Positions 38,186 through 46,471 of a DNA stretch of 64,000 bases are shown here, piece by piece. A model generated the notes under the pieces. It did no database searches. It was not told where the DNA came from and saw only the letters and a program-made list of their open reading frames with translations. Made by a program: the position numbers and the translations under genes. Within the stretch, counting starts at the first letter, position 1. Every line of letters starts with the position of its first letter. Origin of the DNA: Roseovarius sp. THAF9 (lineage in GTDB: Bacteria > Pseudomonadota > Alphaproteobacteria > Rhodobacterales > Rhodobacteraceae); assembly GCF_009363715.1 (NCBI RefSeq), contig NZ_CP045404.1, forward strand, positions 2,634,001 to 2,698,000, written 5' to 3'.

Positions 38186-38556
38186 GCGTCGTCCTCCCCA
38201 TCCCCGAACGTGCTTTTTTTGAGCAGCCTGTTCTCCAGTGTCAGCTCCGCGACCACTTCTTTCAGCGCGGCTGCCTCAGAGCGCAGTTCCTTGACCTCGG
38301 GAGCTGTCGCCTGACGGGCTGTGTCACCCGCCAGCCGGTTCTTCCCAGCCTCAAGAAACTCCTTCGACCAGCTGTAATAAAGGCTCTCAGCGATCCCTTC
38401 ACGACGGCACAGGGCCGCTATGCTTTCTTCGCCCCGCATCCCGGCAAGCACGATGCGGATCTTCTCCTCCGCCGAGTAGTGCTTGCGGGTCTTACGCTTG
38501 ATACCCCTAACAAGCTTGTCAGCAGCATCCTTGGATGTTCCGGATCTCTTGTTCAT
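38182..38556 (-). CDS. IS3-family transposase OrfA (helix-turn-helix subunit)
   Basis: 124 residues: a basic N-terminus, HYSAEEKIRIVLAGMRGEES plus IAALCRREGIAESLYYSWSK as the transposase_8 helix-turn-helix, and a C-terminal leucine-zipper-like helix (KELRSEAAALKEVVAELTLE). It binds the IS ends with OrfB. ATG 38556 is preferred over the longer frame starting in the terminal repeat. Its 5' part lies inside the duplicated 265-bp segment. Confidence 0.92.
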   Translation of the reverse strand: MNKRSGTSKDAADKLVRGIKRKTRKHYSAEEKIRIVLAGMRGEESIAALCRREGIAESLYYSWSKEFLEAGKNRLAGDTARQATAPEVKELRSEAAALKEVVAELTLENRLLKKSTFGDGEDDA

Positions 38557-38905
38557 CTTCGCTCCATTATGGCTTCGATGAACCAGAAATCCTCCGTTCC
38601 TCAAACACCTAAATCTGTCCGGTAGGTGCTGACGTTAGACAATAAAGGCTCTCAGCGATCCCTTCACGACGGCACAGGGCCGCTATGCTTTCTTCGCCCC
38701 GCATCCCGGCAAGCACGATGCGGATCTTCTCCTCCGCCGAGTAGTGCTTGCGGGTCTTACGCTTGATACCCCTAACAAGCTTGTCAGCAGCATCCTTGGA
38801 TGTTCCGGATCTCTTGTTCATCTTCGCTCCATTATGGCTTCGATGAACCAGAAATCCTCCGTTCCTCAAACACCTAAATCTGTCCGGTAGGTGCTGACGT
38901 TAGAC
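38376..38905. repeat. Exact 265-bp tandem direct duplication of the IS right end
   Basis: 38376-38640 and 38641-38905 are identical by eye over all 265 bases. The unit contains the first ~60 codons of orfA, its leader and the terminal inverted repeat, each ending GACGTTAGAC. The junction at 38640/38641 joins the IS end directly to AATAAAGG from inside orfA. No divergence means a recent event. Confidence 0.92.
38609..38821 (-). pseudogene. Truncated duplicate of transposase orfA
   Basis: Within the second copy of the duplication, the orfA start recurs (ATG 38821) and reads the same first ~60 residues. It then runs out of the duplicated unit into the terminal repeat of copy one and stops after a short unrelated tail (ending TGQI). 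It has the DNA-binding helix-turn-helix but no zipper helix, so if translated it might act as a competitor at the IS ends; more likely it is inert. Confidence 0.85.
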
Positions 38906-38910
38906 AGGAT

Positions 38911-39242
38911 GATCCCTGAAGAAACGCAACTTATGGTAGAATTTCGTGATAGAGGACAATGCCTATTGCGGCGCGGGGGCTTTGTGCCGCTTCGCCGAAT
39001 TCCTGATAGGTGGAAATTTTAGCTTTTGCAGCCATCCTTTCGAACTGCAAAAACCGGGTGTATCTGGCCCTGTATGCAGCCTTTCCCACGTTTGAAGACG
39101 ATATGTGCGCTGCCTATTCTAGCGCGGAACGAACCCCACACCCCGGCGCTAAAGACGCCAGTTTTCAGCAAAGCAAAATGTCCGATTGCCCAAACTTTGT
39201 GCTACGCTGTCTTATATAAGCTCCATTGAACGGTTTTGACAC
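38911..39242. other. Stretch between IS and acetyltransferase gene
   Basis: 332 bp. The first ~50 bases are the 5' remnant of the gene interrupted by the IS (minus strand, frame open to a TAG at 38963-38965, TTG at 38959, no good ribosome site). The remainder has no convincing gene; frames of about 68 codons around 39010-39229 overlap each other and look random. The AATTTTAGCTTTTGCAG and TTATATAAGC tracts just before 39243 may hold the promoter of the next gene. Confidence 0.45.
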
Positions 39243-39887
39243 ATGCCTGACAATACTTCCAAATCATTTTCATTGAGACCATTGGAAAAGCCCGACCTGT
39301 CGTCCATCACACGATGGTTCCAGGAAGTGGGAGATCTCGCGCTCTTTGATCGACATTCGCGCGTGCCTTACGATCTGGCGACGAGTGAGAGGCTGTGGAA
39401 CATGTCTGACACCCCGCAAAACGCGGACGACAAATGCTGGTTCGCAATCACGTCCCAACCCACCGGAGTTGTCGGCATCATAGGCCTTGAGCGCATTTCG
39501 CCCATCAACCGCGATGCGGTCATAGCGCTCTATGTCGACCACGCGATCCGGCGGCAGGGAATCGGGATCCGGGCCTCTGCGCTGATACTGGATTTCGCAT
39601 TTCGGCAACTGGGGTTGAACCGGGTGACGTCCTACTATCGCAAGGACAACGCCAGCAGCCGCGATCTCACCAGTCAGGCCGGCTTCGAAGTGGAGGGCAC
39701 GATGCGGCAAGCGTGGTTTTCCGACGGGAAGTTCCATGACATGATCGTCGTCGGTCTCCTGGCGGAGCACTGGAACACTCGGCGGGACGCGCTGGCAGAA
39801 GAACTTGGAGAAGCAACGATGATCGCGTTTGGCGATGGGAAGAGTTCGGGTTCGAAATGGCCACCGCACAGGTCGGTGACGCACTGA
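39243..39887 (+). CDS. GNAT-family N-acetyltransferase
   Basis: 214 residues. FSLRPLEKPDLSSITRWFQEV at the N-terminus and the acetyl-CoA pyrophosphate loop RRQGIGIRASALILDFAF (near residue 100) define a RimJ/RimL-like GNAT. SSRDLTSQAGFEVEGTMRQ near residue 140 is the usual follow-on strand. The C-terminal ~35 residues (from FGDGKSS) look unlike the family and may be a readthrough tail. Substrate unknown (amino group of a small molecule, antibiotic or protein terminus). It lies 15 bp before the cyclase gene on the same strand. Confidence 0.85.
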   Translation: MPDNTSKSFSLRPLEKPDLSSITRWFQEVGDLALFDRHSRVPYDLATSERLWNMSDTPQNADDKCWFAITSQPTGVVGIIGLERISPINRDAVIALYVDHAIRRQGIGIRASALILDFAFRQLGLNRVTSYYRKDNASSRDLTSQAGFEVEGTMRQAWFSDGKFHDMIVVGLLAEHWNTRRDALAEELGEATMIAFGDGKSSGSKWPPHRSVTH

Positions 39888-39902
39888 ATGAAAGCCGGAT
39901 AG

Positions 39903-41666
39903 TTGAACGCACGCGAACCAACTTTCAGACAGCGGCTCGGGGCTGTCCTGTTCGCCGATGTCGTCGGGTATTCCCGGCTCATGGGGCGGAACGAGATTGA
40001 CACCTACAAGGCCTTGCGCGCCCTTCTGGAACGGCTTGAGGCGGCGTGTGTCGAAAACGGCGGCCAATTCGTCGACGTCAAGGGCGACGGCATCCTCGCC
40101 CGGTTCGACACGGCGACCGATGCCGTGCTTTTCGGCGTGGAACTGCAACGTATCACCGAGAGCAGCAATGCCGACTTGCCCTTGGCCCAAAGGATCAGCT
40201 TTCGCGTCGGAATCCACCTTGGAGAATTCCTGCTCGACGACCGCGGCATTCATGGCGACATCGTCAACATCGCCGCCCGACTGCAGGAGCTCGCCGAACC
40301 CGGGCGTGTCTTCGTCAGTTCAAGCGTGTATGAGCAGGTGCGCAACAAGCTGCGCCTGGGATACGAGTTTCTCGGCCCGCAAATGCTCAAGAACATAGAA
40401 CAGCCGGTCCCAATCTTCTGCATCCGCACCGAAGTCGAGGGCGCGACCATGGCGGCCACTGTTCGGCCGTCTGCACCCTCGATGGAGTACAGCCGGCCCG
40501 ACACGCCTTCGATCGCTGTTCTTCCCTTTGATATCCGCGGCGGCGACGATTCCGAGAGCTGGTTGGCGGAGGGACTGACCGAGGACATCATTCTCGCGCT
40601 TTCCAAGTTCAAGAACCTGTTCGTCATCAATCGGAACACGAGTTTCGCGTTCAGGGCGCAGGACCTGCCCCCAAGCAAAGCAGCCACGAAGCTGGGGGTG
40701 CGCTACGTCGTGCGCGGCAGCGTTCAGCGCGCCAAGACGAAGCTGCGGATCAAGGTCGAACTGATCGATACCGACTCATCTCGGACGATCTGGGGCGAAA
40801 CCTATGACCGGGATCAGGAGGACATCTTCGAGATCCAGGATGAAATGACGTCGTCGATCGTTGGGGCGGCGGCAGTTCTGGTCGAGGCCGAGGAACGCCG
40901 GCGCTTCAGTACGTCGATCCCGTCCGACCTTGCGGCCTATGGCTTCGTGCTACGGGCACAGCAGCTGATTTTCAAGTACACGCGGCGTGACAACGAGCAT
41001 GCGCGGATGCTTTACGAACAGGCGTTGTCACTGGACGGGAAATATGCCCGCGCCTCTGCGGCCCTGTCGCGGACCCTGAACATCGACTGGCGCTATTCCT
41101 GGAACGCGGATGGCGACCAGGCGCTCGACACCGCTCTTTCCTATGCCCGTCGGGCCGCCGACATTGATCCCACGGATGCACGCGCATTCGGAGAACTCGG
41201 ATTCGTGCACCTGTACCGGAAAGAGCATGATGCGGCGCTCGGGGCGTATGATCGCGCGCTCAAGCTCAATCCGAACGATGCCGATCTGTTGTCGGACTAT
41301 GCCGATGCCCTGGCGCATTCCGGCCAGAACGAAGCGGCGATCCAGCACCTGCAACGGGCCATGCGATTGAACCCGTTCTTTCCGGACCAGTACCTTTGGC
41401 ATCTCGGCGGGGCTTACTACAATCTCAAGCAATACGACGCGGTGATCGAAACCGTTAACAAGATGAACAACCCGACAGAGGGTCAACGGATGCTGGCGGC
41501 AAGCTACGCGCAGCTGGGCCAAATCGAGTTGGCACGCAAGATTGCCGAGAAACACCGTACTGTGCATCCGAACTTCTCGATCAAACGGTGGGAGCAGATC
41601 ATTCCCGATCGCCTGCCAGAAGACACGCAGCATTTCCTCGAAGGATTGAAAAAGGCCGGTTTCTGA
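39903..41666 (+). CDS. Class III adenylate/guanylate cyclase with TPR domain
   Basis: 587 residues. The N-terminal cyclase homology domain (about 10-180) shows VLFADVVGYSRLMG with the first metal aspartate, VDVKGDGILARF with the second, and GDIVNIAARLQELAEPG with the transition-state asparagine/arginine. It therefore looks catalytically competent to make cAMP or cGMP. A TolB-like segment (SIAVLPFDIRGGDDSE, about 200-320) and several TPRs (for example ARAFGELGFVHLYRKEHDA) follow. The frame starts with TTG 39903, immediately after an in-frame TAG, so no earlier start is possible. Two cyclic-nucleotide-binding proteins are encoded about 5 kb away in the same island, suggesting a local signalling circuit. 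Confidence 0.85.
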   Translation: MNAREPTFRQRLGAVLFADVVGYSRLMGRNEIDTYKALRALLERLEAACVENGGQFVDVKGDGILARFDTATDAVLFGVELQRITESSNADLPLAQRISFRVGIHLGEFLLDDRGIHGDIVNIAARLQELAEPGRVFVSSSVYEQVRNKLRLGYEFLGPQMLKNIEQPVPIFCIRTEVEGATMAATVRPSAPSMEYSRPDTPSIAVLPFDIRGGDDSESWLAEGLTEDIILALSKFKNLFVINRNTSFAFRAQDLPPSKAATKLGVRYVVRGSVQRAKTKLRIKVELIDTDSSRTIWGETYDRDQEDIFEIQDEMTSSIVGAAAVLVEAEERRRFSTSIPSDLAAYGFVLRAQQLIFKYTRRDNEHARMLYEQALSLDGKYARASAALSRTLNIDWRYSWNADGDQALDTALSYARRAADIDPTDARAFGELGFVHLYRKEHDAALGAYDRALKLNPNDADLLSDYADALAHSGQNEAAIQHLQRAMRLNPFFPDQYLWHLGGAYYNLKQYDAVIETVNKMNNPTEGQRMLAASYAQLGQIELARKIAEKHRTVHPNFSIKRWEQIIPDRLPEDTQHFLEGLKKAGF

Positions 41667-41738
41667 AAACCAGACCCTGCCCCGCGCCGAGTGTCCGTGC
41701 GTGGCAGGACCATACTTCGCTCTGGTTCAAGCCCGGGA

Positions 41739-42326
41739 TCAGTCGCCGGAGCCGCGCGCCTTTGCTCCGCTGACCTTGGCACCGCTCACTTTCGCTCCGC
41801 TGACCTTGGCGCCACTGACTTTTGCACCGCTGACTTTGGCCCCGCTGACCTTCGCGCCGCTGACGCCCGCTCCATCACCGGCAAAGTAGGCTTCCAACAG
41901 GATCTGTTCGAACATGCCGGTCGACACATCCATGCGCATGGTCTGATCGGCCTTGTCATAGCTCCAGACCCGGATGTCGTTCGCAATCTGGAAATCGGCT
42001 GCAGCGACCCCGCTTTTCGAGGGGTCGTTGGGTGCGCGCGACGCAAGGTCTCCGGGAAGGTTGTCGTCGGTGGCGCTTCGGCCTTTTCCGTGAACGAGAA
42101 AGATCACGGGTTCCGGCAGGTCGAAATACGTGCCTTCGTGGGCGAATCCGTAGATCTTGGCGAACCCGGGCGCCTGATCGCTTTCCTTGTCTCCAGTGAA
42201 CGCGAACTGGTCATCCAGATGCTTGTTGTCCCCAAGCGTTCTGGACGGTCTGCGATCATACACCAGATCATCAAGAATTCTGCCGAACAACAGCACTTCT
42301 GAAAAGCTCAATAATGACTCCGACAT
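41739..42326 (-). CDS. Protein with C-terminal VSGAK pentapeptide array
   Basis: 195 residues. Residues 1-154 form a soluble, acidic domain without signal peptide that I cannot assign (segments include PEPVIFLVHGKGRS and ANDIRVWSYDKADQTMRMD). Residues 155-189 are VSGAK repeated seven times without any substitution, followed by ARGSGD. It is the last gene of the minus-strand ycaO-tfuA-metallopeptidase set, 73 bp after the peptidase stop, with an AGAGGG ribosome site. Because YcaO-TfuA pairs thioamidate peptides, and at least one such pathway (thiovarsolin) uses a precursor with repeated core units, this is the best candidate substrate in the locus. It could instead be an adhesive or structural tail. 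Not a canonical A(D/N)LxX pentapeptide-repeat protein. Confidence 0.7.
   Translation of the reverse strand: MSESLLSFSEVLLFGRILDDLVYDRRPSRTLGDNKHLDDQFAFTGDKESDQAPGFAKIYGFAHEGTYFDLPEPVIFLVHGKGRSATDDNLPGDLASRAPNDPSKSGVAAADFQIANDIRVWSYDKADQTMRMDVSTGMFEQILLEAYFAGDGAGVSGAKVSGAKVSGAKVSGAKVSGAKVSGAKVSGAKARGSGD
41760..41864 (-). repeat. Seven 15-bp tandem repeats encoding VSGAK
   Basis: Seven directly adjacent 15-bp units. Read on the minus strand all give VSGAK, yet no two units have the same nucleotide sequence; every difference is at a third codon position (GTC/GTG, AGC/AGT, all four GGN, GCA/GCC/GCG, AAA/AAG). Confidence 0.93.
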
Positions 42327-42399
42327 GATACCCTCTTTTTAAAATTGGTTAACGACAAGATGCCACAAACAGCGAAGTTCGCAAAACGTAATTAATCGG

Positions 42400-43701
42400 C
42401 TACAGGTCCGGCACCCGTGTTCGCACGGAAACCGCATGGCTTTCGCCATCGGGATCGGCGAGTCTCGGCCCCACCCGCGTGAGGCCAATGTCGCGCATGC
42501 GGAAATTACCTTCGATGATCCGTTGGTACGCCCCGCCGGATATGTCGCGATCGACAGCCAGCAGCGCCTCTTCGACATGCGAATAGCTCAGCCCGTCCGC
42601 TTCCAGCATATCCCACGCGTCCGCCAGATAAGAGCCCATCAGGTCCCGCGCTTCCAAGAGCGCAATCCGAAATCCTTCAGGGTTTTGCGCGTAGCGATCA
42701 TCGAACATGGCCTGCATGACGTCGCTGTACTCGGGCGAACCTTCAAGCCGATCCGAAAGGTCTTCGATCTCCGGCGTGATCAGCCCGGTTTCCAGAAGCC
42801 GTTCGTGAAACACGTCGATCAGGATGTCGAACAGCGCCCCGGTCAGTGGTTCTGACAAAGCGTGCTCGCTCGTCCAGCCAGCCGCGAACTCCGACAACAG
42901 TTTGTCATTGGCCGCCATGCGGATCTGGGCTGTCTGCGCCGTTTCGGCAAACCGGTTGAGCCGATTGTAAGTGTAAAGGTTTCCCCGGGTTTCCTCCAGC
43001 AGCGCCTCGACGACCGATCCGAAATGCAACGAGGCCAGAAGCGCGACCATGTCCGCAGCGGATTCGTGAAAACCGTAATATTCGCCCGACGCGTCTCCGT
43101 CACTGGGCAGGCCGATCACGCTGTAGATCAGTGCGTGCCCGATTTCATGGGCCACGACATCGAAGTTCAGGCTGTAGGGCCTGTATTCGCCCTCGTGCTC
43201 AGTGGTCCCGCCGGTCTCCAGAAAGCCCCATCCGATATGCGCATTGTCGAGGCCGGGCAGCAGAGACAGTTCCAGCTTGTCGTAGTCGGACTCGAAATGC
43301 CACGGGATCCGGCGCCCGAAATACCCTTCCCAGACGTCCATCGTGAAATGCGCCGAGCCGAATAGATGCGCCGCCTCGAATTCCGGATCGTTGGGCGCGA
43401 TATGAATGAAGTTGCCGTATTCATCCGGAATGGCCGGCGCGTTGCGCTGCCCGTGCCAGGGCGGCAGGTACATACCCGGCCCGATGGGCCCGGGAACGAT
43501 GGCGCCATAAGGTATGGTTTTGCCGACTGGGTCGACCACGTACATGCGCGGCCCCGACGGGCCGGGACCGATCGTGCCCGGCGGCGCCGAGATCTCGACC
43601 AGCTCCAGGTCCGCCGCGTCGTCCCCGAACGGGGATTGCGGAAACAGAAGAAAGCGCGTGCCTGGCGCTTCTTCCTCTGCCGCGTAGTCTGGAAACTGCA
43701 T
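42400..43701 (-). CDS. HExxH metallopeptidase-like protein
   Basis: 433 residues, no signal peptide. Zinc-site hallmarks are VVAHEIGHALIYS (residues 185-189 for HEIGH) and, 24 residues later, FHESAADMVA with E213, the gluzincin arrangement seen in thermolysin-like (M4/M36) enzymes. Before the catalytic part lies a proline/glycine-rich section containing two related segments (residues 42-57 and 66-81, pattern G[TA]I-PGP-GP-MY). The start at 43701 has a strong GGAGG 5 nt upstream; an earlier GTG at 43752 overlaps tfuA. Located between tfuA and the VSGAK gene, it could release or trim a modified peptide inside the cell. Confidence 0.8.
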   Translation of the reverse strand: MQFPDYAAEEEAPGTRFLLFPQSPFGDDAADLELVEISAPPGTIGPGPSGPRMYVVDPVGKTIPYGAIVPGPIGPGMYLPPWHGQRNAPAIPDEYGNFIHIAPNDPEFEAAHLFGSAHFTMDVWEGYFGRRIPWHFESDYDKLELSLLPGLDNAHIGWGFLETGGTTEHEGEYRPYSLNFDVVAHEIGHALIYSVIGLPSDGDASGEYYGFHESAADMVALLASLHFGSVVEALLEETRGNLYTYNRLNRFAETAQTAQIRMAANDKLLSEFAAGWTSEHALSEPLTGALFDILIDVFHERLLETGLITPEIEDLSDRLEGSPEYSDVMQAMFDDRYAQNPEGFRIALLEARDLMGSYLADAWDMLEADGLSYSHVEEALLAVDRDISGGAYQRIIEGNFRMRDIGLTRVGPRLADPDGESHAVSVRTRVPDL

Positions 43702-43744
43702 CAGATCCTCCGTTGCGTTTCGGCCTGCATGCCACGGTCCCGGG

Positions 43745-45073
43745 TCACCCACCGGCTCCCATCTTCTGCGGGTCGTCTTCAGTCAGGTTATACACGAACT
43801 CCCTCGCGATCAGCGCGATAAGTTCATCGCGCCCCTCCAGCCCCAGCGACCGGGCGAATGCGTCCGGGTCGTCGGGTACGGGGCGGCCCAGGCGGGTCTC
43901 GAAAAACCAGACCAGCAGGCGCAGCCTGTCCGGCGATGCCTGCACGCCATCTTCGGCAATGGTTTGGGCCTTGGCTTCTGCCCGCGCCTTCAACGCGGAA
44001 TAGTCCCCGGACCAGCGCAACTCGGAAAGGATATGCGCGTCCAACCCCGGTGACCACGCGGCACGTGTGTCTTCAATCAGCGCAGCCTCCGCCAGCAGCG
44101 CCTCATAGGCGGTCTCGTCCAGGTCGTTCGCCCCTAGCCAGTCCAGAACGGCGTCACGACGCGACAGGTTGTTCAGGCGGCGATGCCGGTCCATCACGGC
44201 GCGCAGCGTTTCGCGGTCGGCCCGGGCACCGCGGCGCTCTGCGTCCTCTATGGCAAGGCCGCGCAACATCGCCTTGTCGCGCGTGGTCTCATACCTCTCC
44301 GGGTACAGCCGCAACTCGTCCAGCACGGCCTTCGACGCGGCGGCCCCGGCATCGGTTTCGCCCTCGATGCGCCGGACCAGGCCTTGCCAGGCCAACGTGC
44401 GCTCAACCCTTTGGGCCCGGCCGGTTTGGATGTCTTCCTTGAGGAACGCAGCCATGCGGAGCAGCATGGCCTGGGCGTCTTCACCTTTGGCATCGACCTT
44501 GCCAGACGGCAGCCAAGCGAAGAACGCGGCAAGGCTCGGCTCATGCAGAAGACGGGTCGAGATCTCATCCCACGTGCGGTTCTTGTAGTGCAGCGCTTTC
44601 GCCGTCGCGATCAAAAGCTCGGCCGCCTCGGACGTCACGACCTTGTCGGCGATGGCGCGTTCCGCCGTGGCGCGCACGGAAACCATCGGCTCGCTCAGGG
44701 CCATAAATCCAAGCTCGGCCGGTCCGTGCAGGACCGCCACTTCGTCATCATCGGCAATCTCTCCTTGCAGGTAGGCGTCGAATATCGCACCGACGCCGAT
44801 CATGCCGAAATCGTGCAGTTCGGCGGCCCGCAAGGCCCCCATGCTGGCGCATCCGAAAACCGGAACGCCCTGCTCCATCGCCCAAAGTATTTCCTTGTGC
44901 CAGACCGATGGCACCCCTTCGAAATAACCGTCGATGATGCCTATGGCCGGTGGGCGCTGACGCGCCACGCGGTAAACGTCACCCTGTGCCACGGGCGGCA
45001 AAACCTCGGCGTCCAATGCCGCGCGAATGGCGTCGGCGTTTATCGTCGGGCCTGCAAAAATCACGGGTTTCAT
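43745..45073 (-). CDS. TfuA-like protein (YcaO partner)
   Basis: 442 residues. The N-terminal ~210 residues match the TfuA core: VIFAGPTINADAIR at the start, IGIIDGYFEGVPSVWHKEILWAMEQG, then VFGCASMGALRAAELHDFGM. The remaining ~230 residues are a helical extension not present in short TfuA proteins. TfuA was named from trifolitoxin biosynthesis; together with YcaO it installs backbone thioamides, as in methyl-CoM reductase thioglycine and thiovarsolins, probably by supplying sulfur. Its ATG overlaps the ycaO stop by 4 nt, so the two are made together. Confidence 0.9.
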   Translation of the reverse strand: MKPVIFAGPTINADAIRAALDAEVLPPVAQGDVYRVARQRPPAIGIIDGYFEGVPSVWHKEILWAMEQGVPVFGCASMGALRAAELHDFGMIGVGAIFDAYLQGEIADDDEVAVLHGPAELGFMALSEPMVSVRATAERAIADKVVTSEAAELLIATAKALHYKNRTWDEISTRLLHEPSLAAFFAWLPSGKVDAKGEDAQAMLLRMAAFLKEDIQTGRAQRVERTLAWQGLVRRIEGETDAGAAASKAVLDELRLYPERYETTRDKAMLRGLAIEDAERRGARADRETLRAVMDRHRRLNNLSRRDAVLDWLGANDLDETAYEALLAEAALIEDTRAAWSPGLDAHILSELRWSGDYSALKARAEAKAQTIAEDGVQASPDRLRLLVWFFETRLGRPVPDDPDAFARSLGLEGRDELIALIAREFVYNLTEDDPQKMGAGG

Positions 45074-46269
45074 GCGGCACCTGCCTGCATGGCGCGCGCC
45101 CGCGGGCCCGGGATGAAATCCGGGTCGTCATGCGGCGCCTCAAGCCCCGGAATGACCGCGCGGATCACCGAAATGCCAAACTCCGGGCGCGACAGGTCGA
45201 CCGTCACGACCTCGTCCATCCCTGCGCTAGACAGGCGTTCCAGCACCCATGCCAGGTCGTCCTCAAAGGCTTCTGTGGTAGTGTTCGGGGCGTCCGAGAA
45301 ACTGCGCGCCGGTTTAGCACCGACAATCAGGTGACGCACGTAGCGCCCTCTGGCCGCCACGGCCTCGGTCGTGAATTCCGATGGATCAAGGTCGTCTCGT
45401 GCGCCTGAAATATAGGTCAGCCGGGTCTGCGCTGCCTCCGTTACCGCGCGCAACAGGGCGATGGCCCGGTCCGGGTGGCAGCCGTCCCCGATCCCGATGT
45501 GGCCCTGGGCGTCGCCTGCCTCGCAAATCATGCAGCGAAAGCTGGGCACACCTACATCCGACGTCGTGTCCCACAGCCCGACATCCAAGCCAGCACCGAC
45601 CAATCGGTTGAGCGCGTCCCGGCACCTTGGGTCGTCAACCGATGCGGGGTCGATCCGCGTGTCGCCGGACCCGTGATGCCACAAGGTGGTCGCGTCCCGC
45701 TCGATCAGTTCACAGATCGCATGACAGGTCGCCTCCACGGTGTCATTGCCGGACGCAAGCCCGTTCGTCGTGCGCGGAAAAGCCCCGTGCCCGCCGTTGG
45801 GCGGCTCGGTATAGTCGGCATCGACCATCTCCAGCGGCACCCAACAGTCGGCATCCCGACCAAGGTCCCGCCCTTCGACCCACAGGATCCGGCGGTGCGG
45901 ATCGAACCGTGCACCGGTCACATCCGGCAGGCGTGCGACATCCGCGACGGCCACCTCGGCCTGCAACTCGGCGAAAGAGTCACGCCGGACCGGCAGCGCG
46001 ATCCGTTCCGCATGCCACGTTTCTATGGCTTCCATGACACCCGAAACTTGCGCCGCCTCCAGCGACAGCCCCTTTCCCATTGACACGGCGACCGAGCGGG
46101 AGTTCGGCCGCGTCACCATGACCGTCGGCAAACCGATACGATCCAGCCCCGTCAGGTTGGCGATGCGTGTGATCCCCATGCGGGATAGATACGGCCTGAC
46201 ACGCTCCATCGTTTGGGCTGGGTCGCACAGGCGATGCGTATCAAGCAGGTATTCTTTTCTCGACGACAT
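45070..46269 (-). CDS. YcaO-family ATP-dependent peptide cyclodehydratase/thioamidase
   Basis: 399 residues from ATG 46269 (MSSRKEYLL). ATP/magnesium-binding motifs are complete: SMGKGLSLEAAQVSGVMEAIE (residues about 63-83, the ExxE helix) and TNGLASGNDTVEATCHAICE followed by LIERDA (168-193). Length and the adjacent tfuA place it with TfuA-associated YcaO enzymes, which activate a backbone amide by phosphorylation and allow attack by sulfide. The C-terminus lacks an obvious PxPxP motif typical of azoline-forming members. Its promoter should lie between 46270 and 46471, shared with the divergent cyclic-nucleotide-binding gene. A longer TTG frame to 46311 is possible. Confidence 0.92.
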   Translation of the reverse strand: MSSRKEYLLDTHRLCDPAQTMERVRPYLSRMGITRIANLTGLDRIGLPTVMVTRPNSRSVAVSMGKGLSLEAAQVSGVMEAIETWHAERIALPVRRDSFAELQAEVAVADVARLPDVTGARFDPHRRILWVEGRDLGRDADCWVPLEMVDADYTEPPNGGHGAFPRTTNGLASGNDTVEATCHAICELIERDATTLWHHGSGDTRIDPASVDDPRCRDALNRLVGAGLDVGLWDTTSDVGVPSFRCMICEAGDAQGHIGIGDGCHPDRAIALLRAVTEAAQTRLTYISGARDDLDPSEFTTEAVAARGRYVRHLIVGAKPARSFSDAPNTTTEAFEDDLAWVLERLSSAGMDEVVTVDLSRPEFGISVIRAVIPGLEAPHDDPDFIPGPRARAMQAGAA

Positions 46270-46471
46270 GCGAATGACAGTGCTTTCAGCAGTTTGAACA
46301 AATTTAAGCAATCAATTGCATCAACAATCCAGTTCTCGCTTCAAGAGTGCTTCATCGTCCCTCGCCGGTCAATGTAGCTGATGATAAACGCCCAAAGGCA
46401 CCCGTACTTCGCCAGGATTGGAAAAAGTGGTATACCGGATACAAGCCAAAGCCACCTGACGGAGCCAGCGG

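Larger units (their letters stand above)
37131..38906 (-). mobile_element. IS3-family insertion sequence with internally duplicated end
   Basis: Two-gene IS transcribed on the minus strand. The ends match imperfectly as inverted repeats over about 50 bp. The left end reads TGTCCGTCTTCAG...CGGACA, the right end (complement) TGTCTAACGTCAG...CGGACA, and both continue to AACGGAGG and TCTGGTTC. GGAT occurs directly outside the left end (37127-37130) and directly outside the outermost right end (38907-38910), a 4-bp target duplication. A single IS copy would end at 38640/38641; an exact 265-bp second copy of the right end extends it to 38906. Both transposase genes look intact. Confidence 0.85.

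Noticed and set aside
41739..41864. Classic pentapeptide-repeat (A(D/N)LxX) protein
   Set aside because: VSGAK lacks the central leucine/phenylalanine needed for the quadrilateral helix.
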